Source: an uncultured Pseudohongiella sp.
GTDB taxonomy: Bacteria; Pseudomonadota; Gammaproteobacteria; Pseudomonadales; Pseudohongiellaceae
Direction: 5' to 3'
DNA: 64,000 bases
NCBI GenBank assembly: GCA_902597095.1
Contig: CACJWK010000001.1
Coordinates: 1-64,000 of the forward strand
Of this stretch, positions 31,898 through 43,060 are shown one piece after another (the stretch's first letter is position 1; the number at the start of each line of letters is the position of its first letter). The notes under the pieces were generated by a model. It was not told the DNA's origin and searched no databases. It saw only the letters and a program-made list of their open reading frames with translations. A program made the translations under genes and the position numbers.

Positions 31898-32701
31898 ATG
31901 AGACTGCGCACTGGAAAACTCTGGTTTTGCGTGTTGCTGCTGCAGGTGACCACGTCACATGCGCAGGACGCTACGCCCGATTTTCTGTCCCAAACAGGCT
32001 GGCGAAGCGATTTTGGTTTGGGAATCATTGTGAACCCCGAATATCAGGGTGGGGACCATTATCGCGTGCTGGCGGTTCCGTACTTTGATGTCAGGTATTC
32101 AGACCGTCTGGGCGTCAAAACATTCTTTAATGTGCCACAGGGGCTCGGCACTTACGTCGTGCGTCAGCGGCCGTCCGAAGGTCATCGCTTTGCTGTATCT
32201 GCTGCCCTGGCGCCGGGTTTTCAGAATCGGGACACGACCGAGTTTGCCGGGTTAGACACCTTCGGCGTTGGTCTTGAAGCCAGGTTGGGCGCAGAGCTGG
32301 ATGTGGGCAATTGGTCCTTTCGGGCAGGTTTGGCTCAGCGTATCGTTTCCGGGCATAGTGGCCTCTATGCCACCCTCGACGCCAGCTATCGGATCCGCCT
32401 CGGCAGAGGTGCCTTCGCCGGCCTGGGGCCGAGCATCCGCGCGGGTAATGGAGCCTACATGTCAGCCCTTTATGGCGTTAGCCCGGGAGAAAGCCAGGCG
32501 TCAGGACTGACGGAATATAGCGCCGTGTCCGGGATCGAAAGTCTGGCCTTTCAGGGGATTGTCAGCCTGCCGGTCGGTGAGAGCTGGCGCTTGACCAGTG
32601 TGGTGAGGCTGGGTGAGCTGGTGGACAAGGCGGCTCGCAGTTCGCTGATCACGCAGCCCACGCAGTTCTTTGCCGTCACCGCACTGACCCGGTCGTTCTA
32701 G
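31898..32701 (+). CDS. MipA/OmpV family outer membrane protein
   Basis: Signal peptide, GLGIIVNPEYQGGDHYRVLAVPYFDVRYSDRL, beta-barrel pattern ending in aromatic (LTRSF). Confidence 0.85.
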   Translation: MRLRTGKLWFCVLLLQVTTSHAQDATPDFLSQTGWRSDFGLGIIVNPEYQGGDHYRVLAVPYFDVRYSDRLGVKTFFNVPQGLGTYVVRQRPSEGHRFAVSAALAPGFQNRDTTEFAGLDTFGVGLEARLGAELDVGNWSFRAGLAQRIVSGHSGLYATLDASYRIRLGRGAFAGLGPSIRAGNGAYMSALYGVSPGESQASGLTEYSAVSGIESLAFQGIVSLPVGESWRLTSVVRLGELVDKAARSSLITQPTQFFAVTALTRSF

Positions 32702-32765
32702 CGCGCCCTAACATGGCCCGTCAATTGTTTGCTGTCCCGATAGCTGTTAGACCTGTTTGCCCGAC

Positions 32766-34244
32766 TCAGTCCTCTGCCAGCGCCTTGTCAATGGCACAGG
32801 TCAGGTTGTCGCTGGATTGCTTGAGTGCGCTGTAAGTTTTCCTGAGCCAGAGTTGATGCCCCTGCTCGATTTGCCGCTGTTCTTCGAGCGCCGCGCGGGT
32901 TTCTGCCGGAGCCGGGCCGCCATAAATTGCACGTACGTTCACGAAATTCACCGCGCTGAGTGCATTGTCAAACTCTGCTTCACTCAGATTGAGGTCCCGG
33001 TTCGTCTGTTCTGAAGTCGCTTTCTTAAGCATCTCATAACTGATGTCCCGATCTTCCTCAGTCGATTGCTTGACCAGTTGAGCGACGATGCTGTGCGCGA
33101 GGCTGAAGGGGAGGCCTTCGCGGCGCACGATGACATCAGCCAGTTCGGTGACGGTAATAAAATTTCCCTCCGCTCGCGCTCTGAGTAAATCCAGATTGAA
33201 CTCGGCTGCCGAGAGAGCATCAGACAGCAGCGAAACTGCCCTGACGGCATCTCTGACTGCTGAGAAATTGAGCGGCTGCAGGTCATCTTCGACGTCGTTG
33301 ATGTCGCCGAAAGGCGTGTTGTGAACGCTGGTCATGACCCCCATGACCTGACCAAGCGCCTTGCTGGCAATTGCACGAACGTGTTCAATCGCAACCGGAT
33401 TCCGTTTCTGCGGCATGATGGAGGAAGCCTGCACATAGCCGTCCGGCAGCCGGACCACATTGAATTCAGCCATGGCCATTAACAGGAATTCCTGCGCGAA
33501 TTTACCCACATTGATCAGCATGGCAGCGGTCGCACCGAGCAGTTCCGTGAAATAGTCAACCGATGCAATAGAGCCGTAACTGTTGCGGGTTGGCCGGCTA
33601 AAGCCGAGCAGTTCCGCGACTCGGTGTCTGTTGATCGGAAATCCGGTAGTCGTGATCGCGCAGGCGCCGAGCGGGCAGTGATTTAGATTGTCGAACGCGT
33701 TTTTCAGCCGGGAAACATCCCTTCCAGTATTTTCGGCCATAGCCAGCAGATAGTGGGCGATGGTCGTAGGCTGGGCGGGCTGCGTGTGCGTGTAGGCAGG
33801 CATCAGCGAGTCATGATGTTGTGCGGCTAGATTCAGAAAGACCGACTGCAGCCGAGTACAGGCGTCTATCAAGTCCAGTGTCTGCTCTCTGAGGCGCAGG
33901 CGATAAATAGTAACGTCAATATCGTTCCGGCTGCGGGCGGTATGAAGTTTTCCCGCAATATCCTTGTCCCCGACTTCTGCAGCAATGGCTCGCTGGATAT
34001 AATAGAACAGATCTTCAACGCTGCCGTCGTACTCTGCGCGGCGGATCGTTTCAACATTCAGCTTCTCAATGGCTCTCAGGATTTCTGACAGTTCACCGCG
34101 AGTGACAATGCCTTGCTCACCAAGCATCAGGACGTGAGCGCGATCAACGTCCAGGTAATGTTCCAGCAGATATTGTTTGGCATCAGCGAAACAGTCACTG
34201 CGCACATTGTCCTTGTAACCCTGGGCTGGAAATTTCTCGCTCAT
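32766..34244 (-). CDS. argininosuccinate lyase / fumarase-superfamily lyase (divergent from canonical ArgH)
   Basis: Superfamily signature SSIMPQKRNPVAIEHVRAIAS; HTARSRNDI; THTQPAQPTTIAHYLL. Lacks the canonical ArgH WGGRF start. Confidence 0.85.
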   Translation of the reverse strand: MSEKFPAQGYKDNVRSDCFADAKQYLLEHYLDVDRAHVLMLGEQGIVTRGELSEILRAIEKLNVETIRRAEYDGSVEDLFYYIQRAIAAEVGDKDIAGKLHTARSRNDIDVTIYRLRLREQTLDLIDACTRLQSVFLNLAAQHHDSLMPAYTHTQPAQPTTIAHYLLAMAENTGRDVSRLKNAFDNLNHCPLGACAITTTGFPINRHRVAELLGFSRPTRNSYGSIASVDYFTELLGATAAMLINVGKFAQEFLLMAMAEFNVVRLPDGYVQASSIMPQKRNPVAIEHVRAIASKALGQVMGVMTSVHNTPFGDINDVEDDLQPLNFSAVRDAVRAVSLLSDALSAAEFNLDLLRARAEGNFITVTELADVIVRREGLPFSLAHSIVAQLVKQSTEEDRDISYEMLKKATSEQTNRDLNLSEAEFDNALSAVNFVNVRAIYGGPAPAETRAALEEQRQIEQGHQLWLRKTYSALKQSSDNLTCAIDKALAED

Positions 34245-36883
34245 CTGTTGTCCATTGGCTCCGGCGCTGCAGGCAGGCTCAACAGGTTTGCGAAGATTCT
34301 GTAGGCGCCCGGCACTCCGTTAGGTAACTGCCGAAACCAGGAATAGGAAGTGTAGACATAATGTCCGTTGCCGATGCGGGTGTGCAACATCGCGCCGTCG
34401 CTGGCGGGCTCCCCCTCGTCGTGCGCTTCTGTCAGAGGGGTGAAATTCTCCCGATCGAAGTCAGTGAAGTTATAGTTATTGCGTTCTTGCACCCAGCCGT
34501 CGAAATCTTGAACACCGATACGATTCGGGAAGTTGAATACCGGATGATCTGGTGCCAGCACGGTAATCGCCGCGGTTTCATCGACCACCCGGACGTTGCC
34601 GTCCATGCTCACCGGATAGGGAGCAAGGCCTTTGCTGGCAAAGTCCGGCTGCTGATACTGAACGATCAGTGTGCCTCCCTGTTCGACGAATGCCAGTAGT
34701 CTCGCATTGTTGGCAACAAAAGCTTCTCGTGTCTGGGACGCGCGAATGCCAATGATCAGCGTATCGAACTGTGATAAGTCTCCGGAGGTCAGATCAGCAT
34801 CAGACAACAGAGACACGTTCACGCCCATGCGACGCAGGGCGGCGGGTACAGTGTCACCGCTACCCATGATATAGCCTACCTGCACGTCAGCCACAACAAC
34901 GTCGACAATCTGGATTTCGGTGGTGGCAATCCGATAAGTGCGGTGGGTGCGGATATGTGGATAGGCAATCTCCCGGACAGTCTGATCAAAGCGTGTGCCT
35001 GCAACAATTGCGCTGCTCAGGAGTCGATAACGACCGGCTTCGACATCCTCTGGCGGCCTCACCGTAAAGGCCAGTGAAGCACTTGCAGGGGCTGGCGCCA
35101 TAGCAAAATCGGCAAAAGACGGTTCGAGTTGCCACCCCGGAGGCAGGCTAAGCTGTGCCGTACCGCTGATCTCTTCGTCGCTGTTGTTCTGAATGGTGAG
35201 AACTACAGGTATTGGTGCCGCTGCGATCGATTTTGGTATCACCAGGAGATCTGTCGCGGGTTCGACTGAAACACTGGGAACCACATCAACCCGTCGCCGG
35301 AGCTCTCCGCGCACCCGATCAAGCTGTCGATATTCGACTTCTCGTTCTGCGCTGATTTCGATACCACCGATCTCGACAGTCACTGAGGCGACAAGCAACG
35401 GCTTCGCAAATGGCAGCGTTTTCGCCCCGGGATCATTGCCCCATGCGTAGGCGGAACCCTGTCTATCTTCCACCAGCCAGTAGGGTTGAGTGAACTGGGC
35501 ATCGCGGGGCACGGAGACCCGGTAGACACGCTGAGCATCAAAGTGGTCTGCTCCGCGCATGCTGATTTCGTTGGTCAGCGCTGCCTCTGGCGAGGGCGCG
35601 AACAACCAGCCGGCTGGTCCCTCAATCGTTGAGTCAATTATCCGTGCTTGCGTCATCTCAGGCATATAGGCTCGCACAGCGACAGTGGCGACACTTCCCG
35701 GCTCAAGGGTCTCCCGATCAATCAGGGCATCGATACGAATGCCTGCAGCAAGGAGCAGCGCTTGTTCGAGCTCCCTGCGTTTTTCCTCGAGCAGGCGCCG
35801 CGCTTCCTGATCTTGCGATGCCGCAATTACTTCCCGGACCAGAGTGTGGGCGGCTGCCAAAGAGGGAACAGAAGCATCTGGCTCAAGGGGCTCAAAATCC
35901 CTCAGAACCGAGGCAAGCAGATCCTGCAGATTGCCGAGTTTCTCGATGAATCCAGCAGATGCTTGTGGCTCGAACCTCGCGATTCCGCTGACAGAGGTAT
36001 TGATACCGCCGAACACGGAGCTTTCCGGTACCACTATGTCCTGATTGCTGCTGGCCCGCCGTAACACGGAATATTGTGAACCCTGCAATTCCAGAGAGCC
36101 CATCTGCTGAGTTTTTTGCTGGCTTCTTCCCTGCATGCCGATCTGGAAATAGCTATGTCCGGACAGCGGGTCGTATTCGCCGGTGTTGATTCTAAGCAGA
36201 GATGAATCCGGTGACGGTGAGGCATTTCTTTCACTCACATAGAGCTTCTGAACCTGCCAGGGGGTCAGCCCGTTGACAAGCTGTTCCGGAAAGCGACTGG
36301 AATCAGCGGCAGCTTCGATTGCAAGAGGAGTCAGGTAACCTGCAAACTGATGATGGCCGTGACCGTCTGTTGCCGTGCCGTCCCATCTGGACACGATCAC
36401 ATCGGGACGAAATTTCCGGATGGTGTACACCACATCCGCCAGCACCGCGTTTTCCGGCCAGACCCGCTGCGCTTCGCTGAGGGTTTTGGAAAAGCCGAAG
36501 TCATTGGCTCTGGTAAAGTACTGCGACGCGCCATCGAGGCGACGCGCCTGAAGCAGCTCTTCAGAACGTATGACCCCCAAGGCATCTGACTGTTCGGCGC
36601 CAATGATGTTCTGTCCTCCCGAGCCTCTGGTCAGGGAGAGGTAACCGGTGCGGGCATGCACGCGGCGGGCATGATAAGCCACTAGAGCTGAGTCCTCATC
36701 GTCCGGATGCGCGCCGGTATGAAGAACCGCGGCTGTTGTTTGCAGGCGCTGCAGCTGTCTGAAAAGACCATTCATCCCCTGATCATAGACTGCAGCAACC
36801 TGCCCAGCTGCGGGAAGGCTCAGACAGACGAAAAATGCTGAGATCAGAAGACCTGAAATTTTGCGAATAGGCTCGTGAGTCAA
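34241..36883 (-). CDS. PIG-L/LmbE family deacetylase with large C-terminal extension
   Basis: 880 aa; [17 protein letters not shown] and [11 protein letters not shown] metal motifs; C-terminal beta-rich and GATase1-like segment ([36 protein letters not shown]). Confidence 0.88.
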   Translation of the reverse strand: MTHEPIRKISGLLISAFFVCLSLPAAGQVAAVYDQGMNGLFRQLQRLQTTAAVLHTGAHPDDEDSALVAYHARRVHARTGYLSLTRGSGGQNIIGAEQSDALGVIRSEELLQARRLDGASQYFTRANDFGFSKTLSEAQRVWPENAVLADVVYTIRKFRPDVIVSRWDGTATDGHGHHQFAGYLTPLAIEAAADSSRFPEQLVNGLTPWQVQKLYVSERNASPSPDSSLLRINTGEYDPLSGHSYFQIGMQGRSQQKTQQMGSLELQGSQYSVLRRASSNQDIVVPESSVFGGINTSVSGIARFEPQASAGFIEKLGNLQDLLASVLRDFEPLEPDASVPSLAAAHTLVREVIAASQDQEARRLLEEKRRELEQALLLAAGIRIDALIDRETLEPGSVATVAVRAYMPEMTQARIIDSTIEGPAGWLFAPSPEAALTNEISMRGADHFDAQRVYRVSVPRDAQFTQPYWLVEDRQGSAYAWGNDPGAKTLPFAKPLLVASVTVEIGGIEISAEREVEYRQLDRVRGELRRRVDVVPSVSVEPATDLLVIPKSIAAAPIPVVLTIQNNSDEEISGTAQLSLPPGWQLEPSFADFAMAPAPASASLAFTVRPPEDVEAGRYRLLSSAIVAGTRFDQTVREIAYPHIRTHRTYRIATTEIQIVDVVVADVQVGYIMGSGDTVPAALRRMGVNVSLLSDADLTSGDLSQFDTLIIGIRASQTREAFVANNARLLAFVEQGGTLIVQYQQPDFASKGLAPYPVSMDGNVRVVDETAAITVLAPDHPVFNFPNRIGVQDFDGWVQERNNYNFTDFDRENFTPLTEAHDEGEPASDGAMLHTRIGNGHYVYTSYSWFRQLPNGVPGAYRIFANLLSLPAAPEPMDNR

Positions 36884-38556
36884 GCTTTATCCCTCGTCAG
36901 ATAGCTGATTGACCCGCCGGCAAGGACGGTCGCACAGGTGCCGACCACATTGAACCAGAGAAATGCTAGATTGGAAAATGCACTGACTGCCCAAACTGAC
37001 AGCATTCCACAGAGAAGCCCGAAAAAAGCGCCGGAGGCATTCGCGTTGGGAACGGCGAACGCTAGCACGAAGACTCCAAGCAGGGAACCGTAGAAAAAAG
37101 AGCCAAAGGTATTCACAACTTCGATGAGAGACCCCAGATTAGTGACAAATGTTGCCACGATGCAGGAAAACAGACCCCAGATAAAAGTGCTCAGACGGGC
37201 AAAGCGCAGTAGTTCCCGGTCGGTGCCCTGCGGATTCACGTGGCGGGCGTAGAAATCGATTGTCGTTGCCGTGGAAAGAGAATTTAATTCTGCGGCAACG
37301 CTGGACATGGCAGCCGCGAGAATCGCGGCAACGATCAGCCCAACCAGTCCAGCTGGCATATTCTGCAGCACGAATACCGGGAAGACATAGTTGACATCAG
37401 TAAACGAAGGCTCTTCATTAGTCTGCTGTACAAACGCTATGGCCTCTTGTCTGATGTTGTTGAAGTGGTCATTGGCCTGCTGGAAGGCCCGCTTCCCGTC
37501 GGCCCCTGTTGCCAGTGTCCGTGAACTGAAGTAGTGCGTCGCAGCCTGTCGTCGCAACTCATGGCTGTCATGGAACGCCTGTTTCAGTTCCTGATAGTGC
37601 ACTGGCGCCTTCGCGGCAGCATGTTGCTCCGCATCCGGATTAAAAACCATCGGCGGCGTGACAAACTGATAGAAGACAAAGATCAGAATTCCGATAAGCA
37701 AGATCAAAAATTGCAGCGGGATCTTTAGAAAGGCGGACATGAGCAGGGACGTGCGACTTTCATCAACAGAGCGCGCGGTGAGATACCGCTGAACCTGGCT
37801 CTGATCACAACCAAAGTAGGAAAGAAACAGAAACAGGGCAGCAAGTGTTCCTGACCAGAATGTGTATTGCTCGCTCAGATCAAAACTGAAATCAACGGTT
37901 TTCAGTTTGCCCGCTGCTCCAGCCAGGAACATGGCATCCTGAAAGTGAAAACCGGGCGGCAGGCTTTGCAGAATTATAACAATGCAGGCGGCAAGACCCA
38001 GAACGATAATAAGCATCTGCTTCACGTCATTCCATGCCACTGCCTTGACGCCTCCCATCATTGTGTAGAGCGTTGTTGATAGACCGATCACAAAGATAGT
38101 GGGCAATTCACTCCAGCCGAGCACGATCGAAAGGACCACTGACGGAGCTGCGATGACAACACCCACGCCCAGCGCTCGAGAGATCAGAAAAAAGAAACTG
38201 GTCAGAGACCTCGTCCGCGCATCGAAACGTTTTTCAAGATATTCATAGGCGGTAAAAACCTTGGCGCGGTAAAAGAAGGGCACTGCCGTCATGCTCAAAA
38301 TAATCATCGCGATTGGCAGGCCAAAATAGAACTGAATGAATCTTAAACCATCATTATAGGCCTGTCCGGTCGTGCCAATCAGGGTGATGGCGGACATCTG
38401 TGTCGCCATCACTGACAGACCAACTGCCCACCAAGGCAAGCTTCGACCGGCAAGGAAAAAGCTTTGGGTATCCGCTGAGCCGCGGCTGAGCGCTATGCCA
38501 TGCCAGATTACATAGGTCAGATAGGACATAAGAATGAACCAGTCGAGGCTATTCAC
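36880..38556 (-). CDS. sodium:solute symporter (SSS family)
   Basis: 558 aa polytopic; [63 protein letters not shown] start. Confidence 0.9.
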   Translation of the reverse strand: MNSLDWFILMSYLTYVIWHGIALSRGSADTQSFFLAGRSLPWWAVGLSVMATQMSAITLIGTTGQAYNDGLRFIQFYFGLPIAMIILSMTAVPFFYRAKVFTAYEYLEKRFDARTRSLTSFFFLISRALGVGVVIAAPSVVLSIVLGWSELPTIFVIGLSTTLYTMMGGVKAVAWNDVKQMLIIVLGLAACIVIILQSLPPGFHFQDAMFLAGAAGKLKTVDFSFDLSEQYTFWSGTLAALFLFLSYFGCDQSQVQRYLTARSVDESRTSLLMSAFLKIPLQFLILLIGILIFVFYQFVTPPMVFNPDAEQHAAAKAPVHYQELKQAFHDSHELRRQAATHYFSSRTLATGADGKRAFQQANDHFNNIRQEAIAFVQQTNEEPSFTDVNYVFPVFVLQNMPAGLVGLIVAAILAAAMSSVAAELNSLSTATTIDFYARHVNPQGTDRELLRFARLSTFIWGLFSCIVATFVTNLGSLIEVVNTFGSFFYGSLLGVFVLAFAVPNANASGAFFGLLCGMLSVWAVSAFSNLAFLWFNVVGTCATVLAGGSISYLTRDKA

Positions 38557-38559
38557 TAA

Positions 38560-38691
38560 TCAAGCCGCAAAAATACTGGCGAATACGAGCAGTGCCAGCA
38601 CGGTAAGAGCAGTGTTCACAGCCACAAGAACATAAAGCGTGTGCCACTTCCTTGAGGGCTGCTTATGTTTGGGTGGGTGTGGTGGTTTCAT
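38560..38691 (-). CDS. 43-aa single-TM small protein upstream of the symporter
   Basis: My translation: MKPPHPPKHKQPSRKWHTLYVLVAVNTALTVLALLVFASIFAA. Stop lies 3 nt before the symporter GTG. Not in the ORF track (too short). Confidence 0.6.
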   Translation of the reverse strand: MKPPHPPKHKQPSRKWHTLYVLVAVNTALTVLALLVFASIFAA

Positions 38692-38792
38692 GCCGGTGAT
38701 TGTCTTTATGCGCTAGTTTTGTTAAGAGCGTCAGCCCTAACCGCCAGAGCACAGGGAACCTGCACCCAGCTTTCACATCTCTCCAGGCAGAA

Positions 38793-38824
38793 AAAAACGG
38801 CGGTGATTACTCACCGCCGTTTTG
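38793..38824 (-). terminator. Rho-independent terminator for the minus-strand TonB receptor
   Basis: AAAACGGCGGTGA TTAC-TCACCGCCGTTTT hairpin directly after the stop of the gene at 38844. Confidence 0.85.
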
Positions 38825-38843
38825 ATTCAACCAATGATTTGGT

Positions 38844-41800
38844 TTAGAACTGCCAGAGCAGCCTTGCGTACCAGCGTCGACCACGAGCGTCAAACACTGA
38901 AGCGTTGAAAGATCCGCGTCGATACAGAGGAATATCTGCATCTGTGGCATCAATCACGCCCACAGTAAAGGTAGAGGAGCCCATGCTGCTGTTGGCCCAG
39001 TCGTGAGTGTACACGTACTGAACGTCCCAAGAGTTATAGCTGTCCACCTTACTTCTCGCGTAGTCCTTCTCGATCTGTGGAGTATTCGGATTAGCCATGT
39101 AGTCAGCATGTCCCAATACCTCGAAGGAGCCAGTGTGGCGATTGAAGATCGTCACGCGGTGATTATCCATGTTCCAGCTCAGGGATAGATTCGCACGATT
39201 GTCTGGAACTTCACGCACGATGTTCTGCTCGCCATCGACACCTGCAGCATCGAACCTTCCGGTCTCCTGCAGGCCGAGCTCTAGACCAGGTACATCCTTC
39301 ACAAGGTACTCATCGATGTGCGTGTAGTCAGCCGCCAGCCTAAAGTTACCGAAGTCTGTGCTCCAGCGATAACCTAGGCTCAAGTCGACCCCTTGTACTT
39401 CAATATTACCAGCGTTGACAGCGGGCAATACAATCGTAGTGAGTCCTCCGTTTACATCGTTTAATGAACGCTGTATCCCGGGCACTACATAAGACGCTGG
39501 ATTAACTACACAGTTTAGACGCTCATCGGAGTCGATACCGAATTGCGCCGCGAGGGCATCAGGGTCACAAGCAATAACATTGCCGTCTGGACCTCGCGCA
39601 TCAAGAGGCTGGGAGTCGTTCAAGATGTAATTGGACTTGTCGCCGACGACTGAGTTGAACTTGGCAATTTCGGGGTTGAGCGCTGCTCGCGGAATTAGCG
39701 GCAGCACACGATCGCTTACCTCAAATCTCCAAACGTCCGCTCCAACGCTTACGCCTTCAAGTGAGCCACTGGGGGTCCACTGGAAGCCCAGATTGTAGGT
39801 ATCAGCAGTCTCGTTACCCAGAAATGGGTTAGGTGATCCAGAGGTGTAGGAGCTGTTCTGGATCGCGTTAGCGTCCGTAGCTGGCAGCAAGCCTGCTCGA
39901 ACCTTCTGATTACGCAGAGGGTCTTGAACGCTTGTGCCGAATGCCTCGAACGCCTGGTTCACAACGCCGATGTTTGGCGCTCGGAACGACTGAGAGTAAG
40001 AACCGCGCAGCAGCCAGTCTTCGGTTGGCCTCCAGCTTAGTGCCACCTTCGGAGACAAGTCGCCGCCGATGTTACCCCCGTAGTCCTCCCAACGCAGGGC
40101 TACTTGGGTTTCAACGTTATTTGCAAATGGTAGCGACAGTTCGACAAATGCAGCGTTGACCGAGCGGGAATCGTTGAAATTGAAGATGCAGCTGGCACAC
40201 TCTAAATTGTTTGTGATTCCTTCTTCAAACTGATTCGGGGCTCCAAACAGTCCAGGCTCATATCCCTTGATAACGGTTAGGCCCGGGAGGTTGATGTCAG
40301 GAGCAATGCCAGAAGCATCCCTTTCTCGTCTCTGGATACCAGCTGCGAACTGGGCTGTACCGCCAGTCATTTCAAACATTTCGCCTGAGACAACTGCATC
40401 GAAGACCAAAAGCTGATTGCGCTTATCTGCTCTGTTGATCCTGCCTGTCATCCAGTCAGTGAGCTCTTGCGAATTGGCAAGGTCCGGATTAGTGAGAGCA
40501 GTAAGGTACGGATTGAAGAATTGACAACCGTCCTGCCCGTGGTTGGTGGATGTGAGAGCATAAGATGTGCTCTCCCTTGTGTTGAGCACATATCCCGGAA
40601 ACACCGTGTCAAAAAGTGCGGACAATCCACCAAAGGAAGGAATGGCCTCGAAGTGGAAGTTAGGCGTTCCATTTGGCGTACAGTTTGGACCGCCCAAGCC
40701 GTATAGCGCCATTTCCGTGCGGTCTCGTATGAGAGTCGCATAGTTTTGCTCTATGCTGGAGTCGCTCCATGCAAGGCTCACATCGTAGCTCAGCGCAGTA
40801 TCATTAAAGCCCATGCCCTCAAGTTCACCGCGAAGACCCATTTGTGCGCCTGAAGTGGTATTCGTCGTTAGGATGTCTTCAGTTGAACGAGGCCAGCCTG
40901 TCCTCACACCGCCACCGTAGTAGCCTTGTCCGAATCCACCATTGGATGCTAGGTGCGGGTTATTAGCCGCTGGCGCCAATACAGGAGGATTGCCAACGAA
41001 GGTAGATAACGCTCCGAGAGTGGTTGGAGCATGGACCAAGTGCGCTGTTCTTGAAAATGAGATTCCATCCCACTCACGAACAGTTTCAAGATCAGAGTAT
41101 GTGAAGAACGAGTAGAACTCCGCATTTTCACTGAATGTGTGCTCAAAGCTCATAGCCGCACTAGTGCGTTCTTGGCCGATTGCGATGAACTGATTCGCCA
41201 TATTGTCCTCATAGCAGCGGCCATTTCGTCGACCTACACCAGTAAATCGATTGTCTTTATAAAATGGTCCAAGGTCTCCTGAGAGCGTCTCACAAAGAGG
41301 GTCGGCGAAGACAAGGCCCCGAGTCCCCGAAACTGACTCTTTCAAGCCGATCTTTTCAATTGTCTGCTGCTGCGTCAGAGCGAGATCGATAAAGGCCGGA
41401 TTGAAGCCACCACCAAGTGGGCTGGTGACACGAAAAGCGCCTACTTCCCCATTACTTATTATGCGGGTTGGATCAAAGTACTGTGCATCAGCCAATGGGA
41501 CCGGATCACGCTCGAATTGCTCAGCAGAGATTACCAAGCGCGTATCACCATCATTAAAGCTGGTGCCCCAAATACCACTGAAGGTCTGCTCGTAGGTTCC
41601 GCCAGACTCTTGGACACCCTGAGTATCAGCGAAGAGTTCGAGGCCTTCAAAGTCAGTGCGCATAATGACGTTGACCACGCCCGCGACCGCGTCTGAGCCG
41701 TAGAGTGCGGAGCCACCGTCGGTAAGAACCTCAACGCGATCAGTCATGACCAATGGGATGGTATTCAGATCAACAAATTCTTGTCCGGAGCTGGTCACGA

Positions 41801-42179
41801 CCGCTGCGGGAGTGAATCGCTTGCCGTTGATGAGCGTCAGGGTGGAGTTACCGCCTAGATTTCTCAGGTTGACCGACGCAGTACCTTGCAGCTGGCTGGC
41901 GTCATTAGATCCGGCAACACTGGTATCCGAACCCTGATTCACTTCGAGGTTTCGGATCAGGTCCCAGATCTGCGAGGCGCCCTGTTCCTGAATTGAGTCT
42001 CGGTCGATCACGGTAACTGGCGAGGGGGCGTCCTCAGGCGTTCCTCTTATGAACGACCCTGTGACCACGATTTCCTCGACGCCATCGTCTTGCGCCAGAG
42101 TTTGGAACGATGTTCCGGCACTGGCCAGCATAATTGCGAGGGCGAGCCCCTGCTTCTTGCACGGAAAGTTTCTGCGCAT
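38844..42179 (-). CDS. TonB-dependent receptor
   Basis: 1111 aa; EEIVVTGSFIRGTPEDAPSPVTVIDRDSI TonB box/plug, LTDGGSALYGSDAVAGVVNVIMR, C-terminal RRWYARLLWQF. Confidence 0.95.
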   Translation of the reverse strand: MRRNFPCKKQGLALAIMLASAGTSFQTLAQDDGVEEIVVTGSFIRGTPEDAPSPVTVIDRDSIQEQGASQIWDLIRNLEVNQGSDTSVAGSNDASQLQGTASVNLRNLGGNSTLTLINGKRFTPAAVVTSSGQEFVDLNTIPLVMTDRVEVLTDGGSALYGSDAVAGVVNVIMRTDFEGLELFADTQGVQESGGTYEQTFSGIWGTSFNDGDTRLVISAEQFERDPVPLADAQYFDPTRIISNGEVGAFRVTSPLGGGFNPAFIDLALTQQQTIEKIGLKESVSGTRGLVFADPLCETLSGDLGPFYKDNRFTGVGRRNGRCYEDNMANQFIAIGQERTSAAMSFEHTFSENAEFYSFFTYSDLETVREWDGISFSRTAHLVHAPTTLGALSTFVGNPPVLAPAANNPHLASNGGFGQGYYGGGVRTGWPRSTEDILTTNTTSGAQMGLRGELEGMGFNDTALSYDVSLAWSDSSIEQNYATLIRDRTEMALYGLGGPNCTPNGTPNFHFEAIPSFGGLSALFDTVFPGYVLNTRESTSYALTSTNHGQDGCQFFNPYLTALTNPDLANSQELTDWMTGRINRADKRNQLLVFDAVVSGEMFEMTGGTAQFAAGIQRRERDASGIAPDINLPGLTVIKGYEPGLFGAPNQFEEGITNNLECASCIFNFNDSRSVNAAFVELSLPFANNVETQVALRWEDYGGNIGGDLSPKVALSWRPTEDWLLRGSYSQSFRAPNIGVVNQAFEAFGTSVQDPLRNQKVRAGLLPATDANAIQNSSYTSGSPNPFLGNETADTYNLGFQWTPSGSLEGVSVGADVWRFEVSDRVLPLIPRAALNPEIAKFNSVVGDKSNYILNDSQPLDARGPDGNVIACDPDALAAQFGIDSDERLNCVVNPASYVVPGIQRSLNDVNGGLTTIVLPAVNAGNIEVQGVDLSLGYRWSTDFGNFRLAADYTHIDEYLVKDVPGLELGLQETGRFDAAGVDGEQNIVREVPDNRANLSLSWNMDNHRVTIFNRHTGSFEVLGHADYMANPNTPQIEKDYARSKVDSYNSWDVQYVYTHDWANSSMGSSTFTVGVIDATDADIPLYRRGSFNASVFDARGRRWYARLLWQF

Positions 42180-42530
42180 GTTTAACTCCCTTGATTATTA
42201 TGTACTGCTTATGATTATGCGCGACATCCAACGGATACCGATAATCGGTAACACAAATGGAAACACGATTGAACGAGTATAGATCCATGTTTTAGGCCGT
42301 GCAATGCGCAAATCAGCTCGACCAAAAAGTGAGTATTTAAGTAACATTTTGCTTAATTCGAGCCCGGCAAGGGTCTCAGATTGTTGCTGTATAAATTTTT
42401 TTACAGACTCATTAATCACTCCGGTGGAGAAGGGTATTCTGAGCCCCGCCAATCAATTAAGTCAGTGATTCCACCAGCAAAATAATCCAAAGGCGCTGTC
42501 GGCCGTATAGGATGACTTAGGTAACATGAA

Positions 42531-42968
42531 GTGAGAGACCTAAACTTGTTCAAGCGAGCCGCAACGATTAATTCAAGTAAGTGCCAACTTTTGCGCACTG
42601 TCTGCGTGATTTGGAGTGCTTTGGTCGTTCAGACCAGCCGGGCAGACCTGTACTCCTGTCAAGAGACTGGAGCAGTCAGCATTGATCCGCATAAAAGTAC
42701 TGTAATTGACGAATACAGCGCCAACACCACCCAGCGCAGGTGGTTGGTCGATACTGATCAGGGCTGGCACCGTGCTGAATTCCCAGGCTATAGGGGTTCC
42801 TGCAGGATTGAGAATGGTTATGTGGTTTGCCGAACTAAGAACATTGCATTCGGTGAGGCGACTTTGTCGATCCACCCCAATCGCACCAGCTTCGTTGTTG
42901 TCTATACAGATTATGGACTGGGTGCGCTCGCATTCGTTGGCAAGTGCAACGAGCAAGATGCGTCGTAA
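42531..42968 (+). CDS. small secreted protein of unknown function
   Basis: 145-aa ORF with hydrophobic leader (LLRTVCVIWSALVVQTSRA) and a four-cysteine mature part in a low-density region. Start uncertain. Confidence 0.4.
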   Translation: MRDLNLFKRAATINSSKCQLLRTVCVIWSALVVQTSRADLYSCQETGAVSIDPHKSTVIDEYSANTTQRRWLVDTDQGWHRAEFPGYRGSCRIENGYVVCRTKNIAFGEATLSIHPNRTSFVVVYTDYGLGALAFVGKCNEQDAS

Positions 42969-43060
42969 AGTGGCTGTAATTTAACAAAAATTGCTCGTTT
43001 GCTTTGCATCAATTGCTAGGCCTCTCCTAACGTCTCGTCTTCATGCGGTAATGAGAAAAC

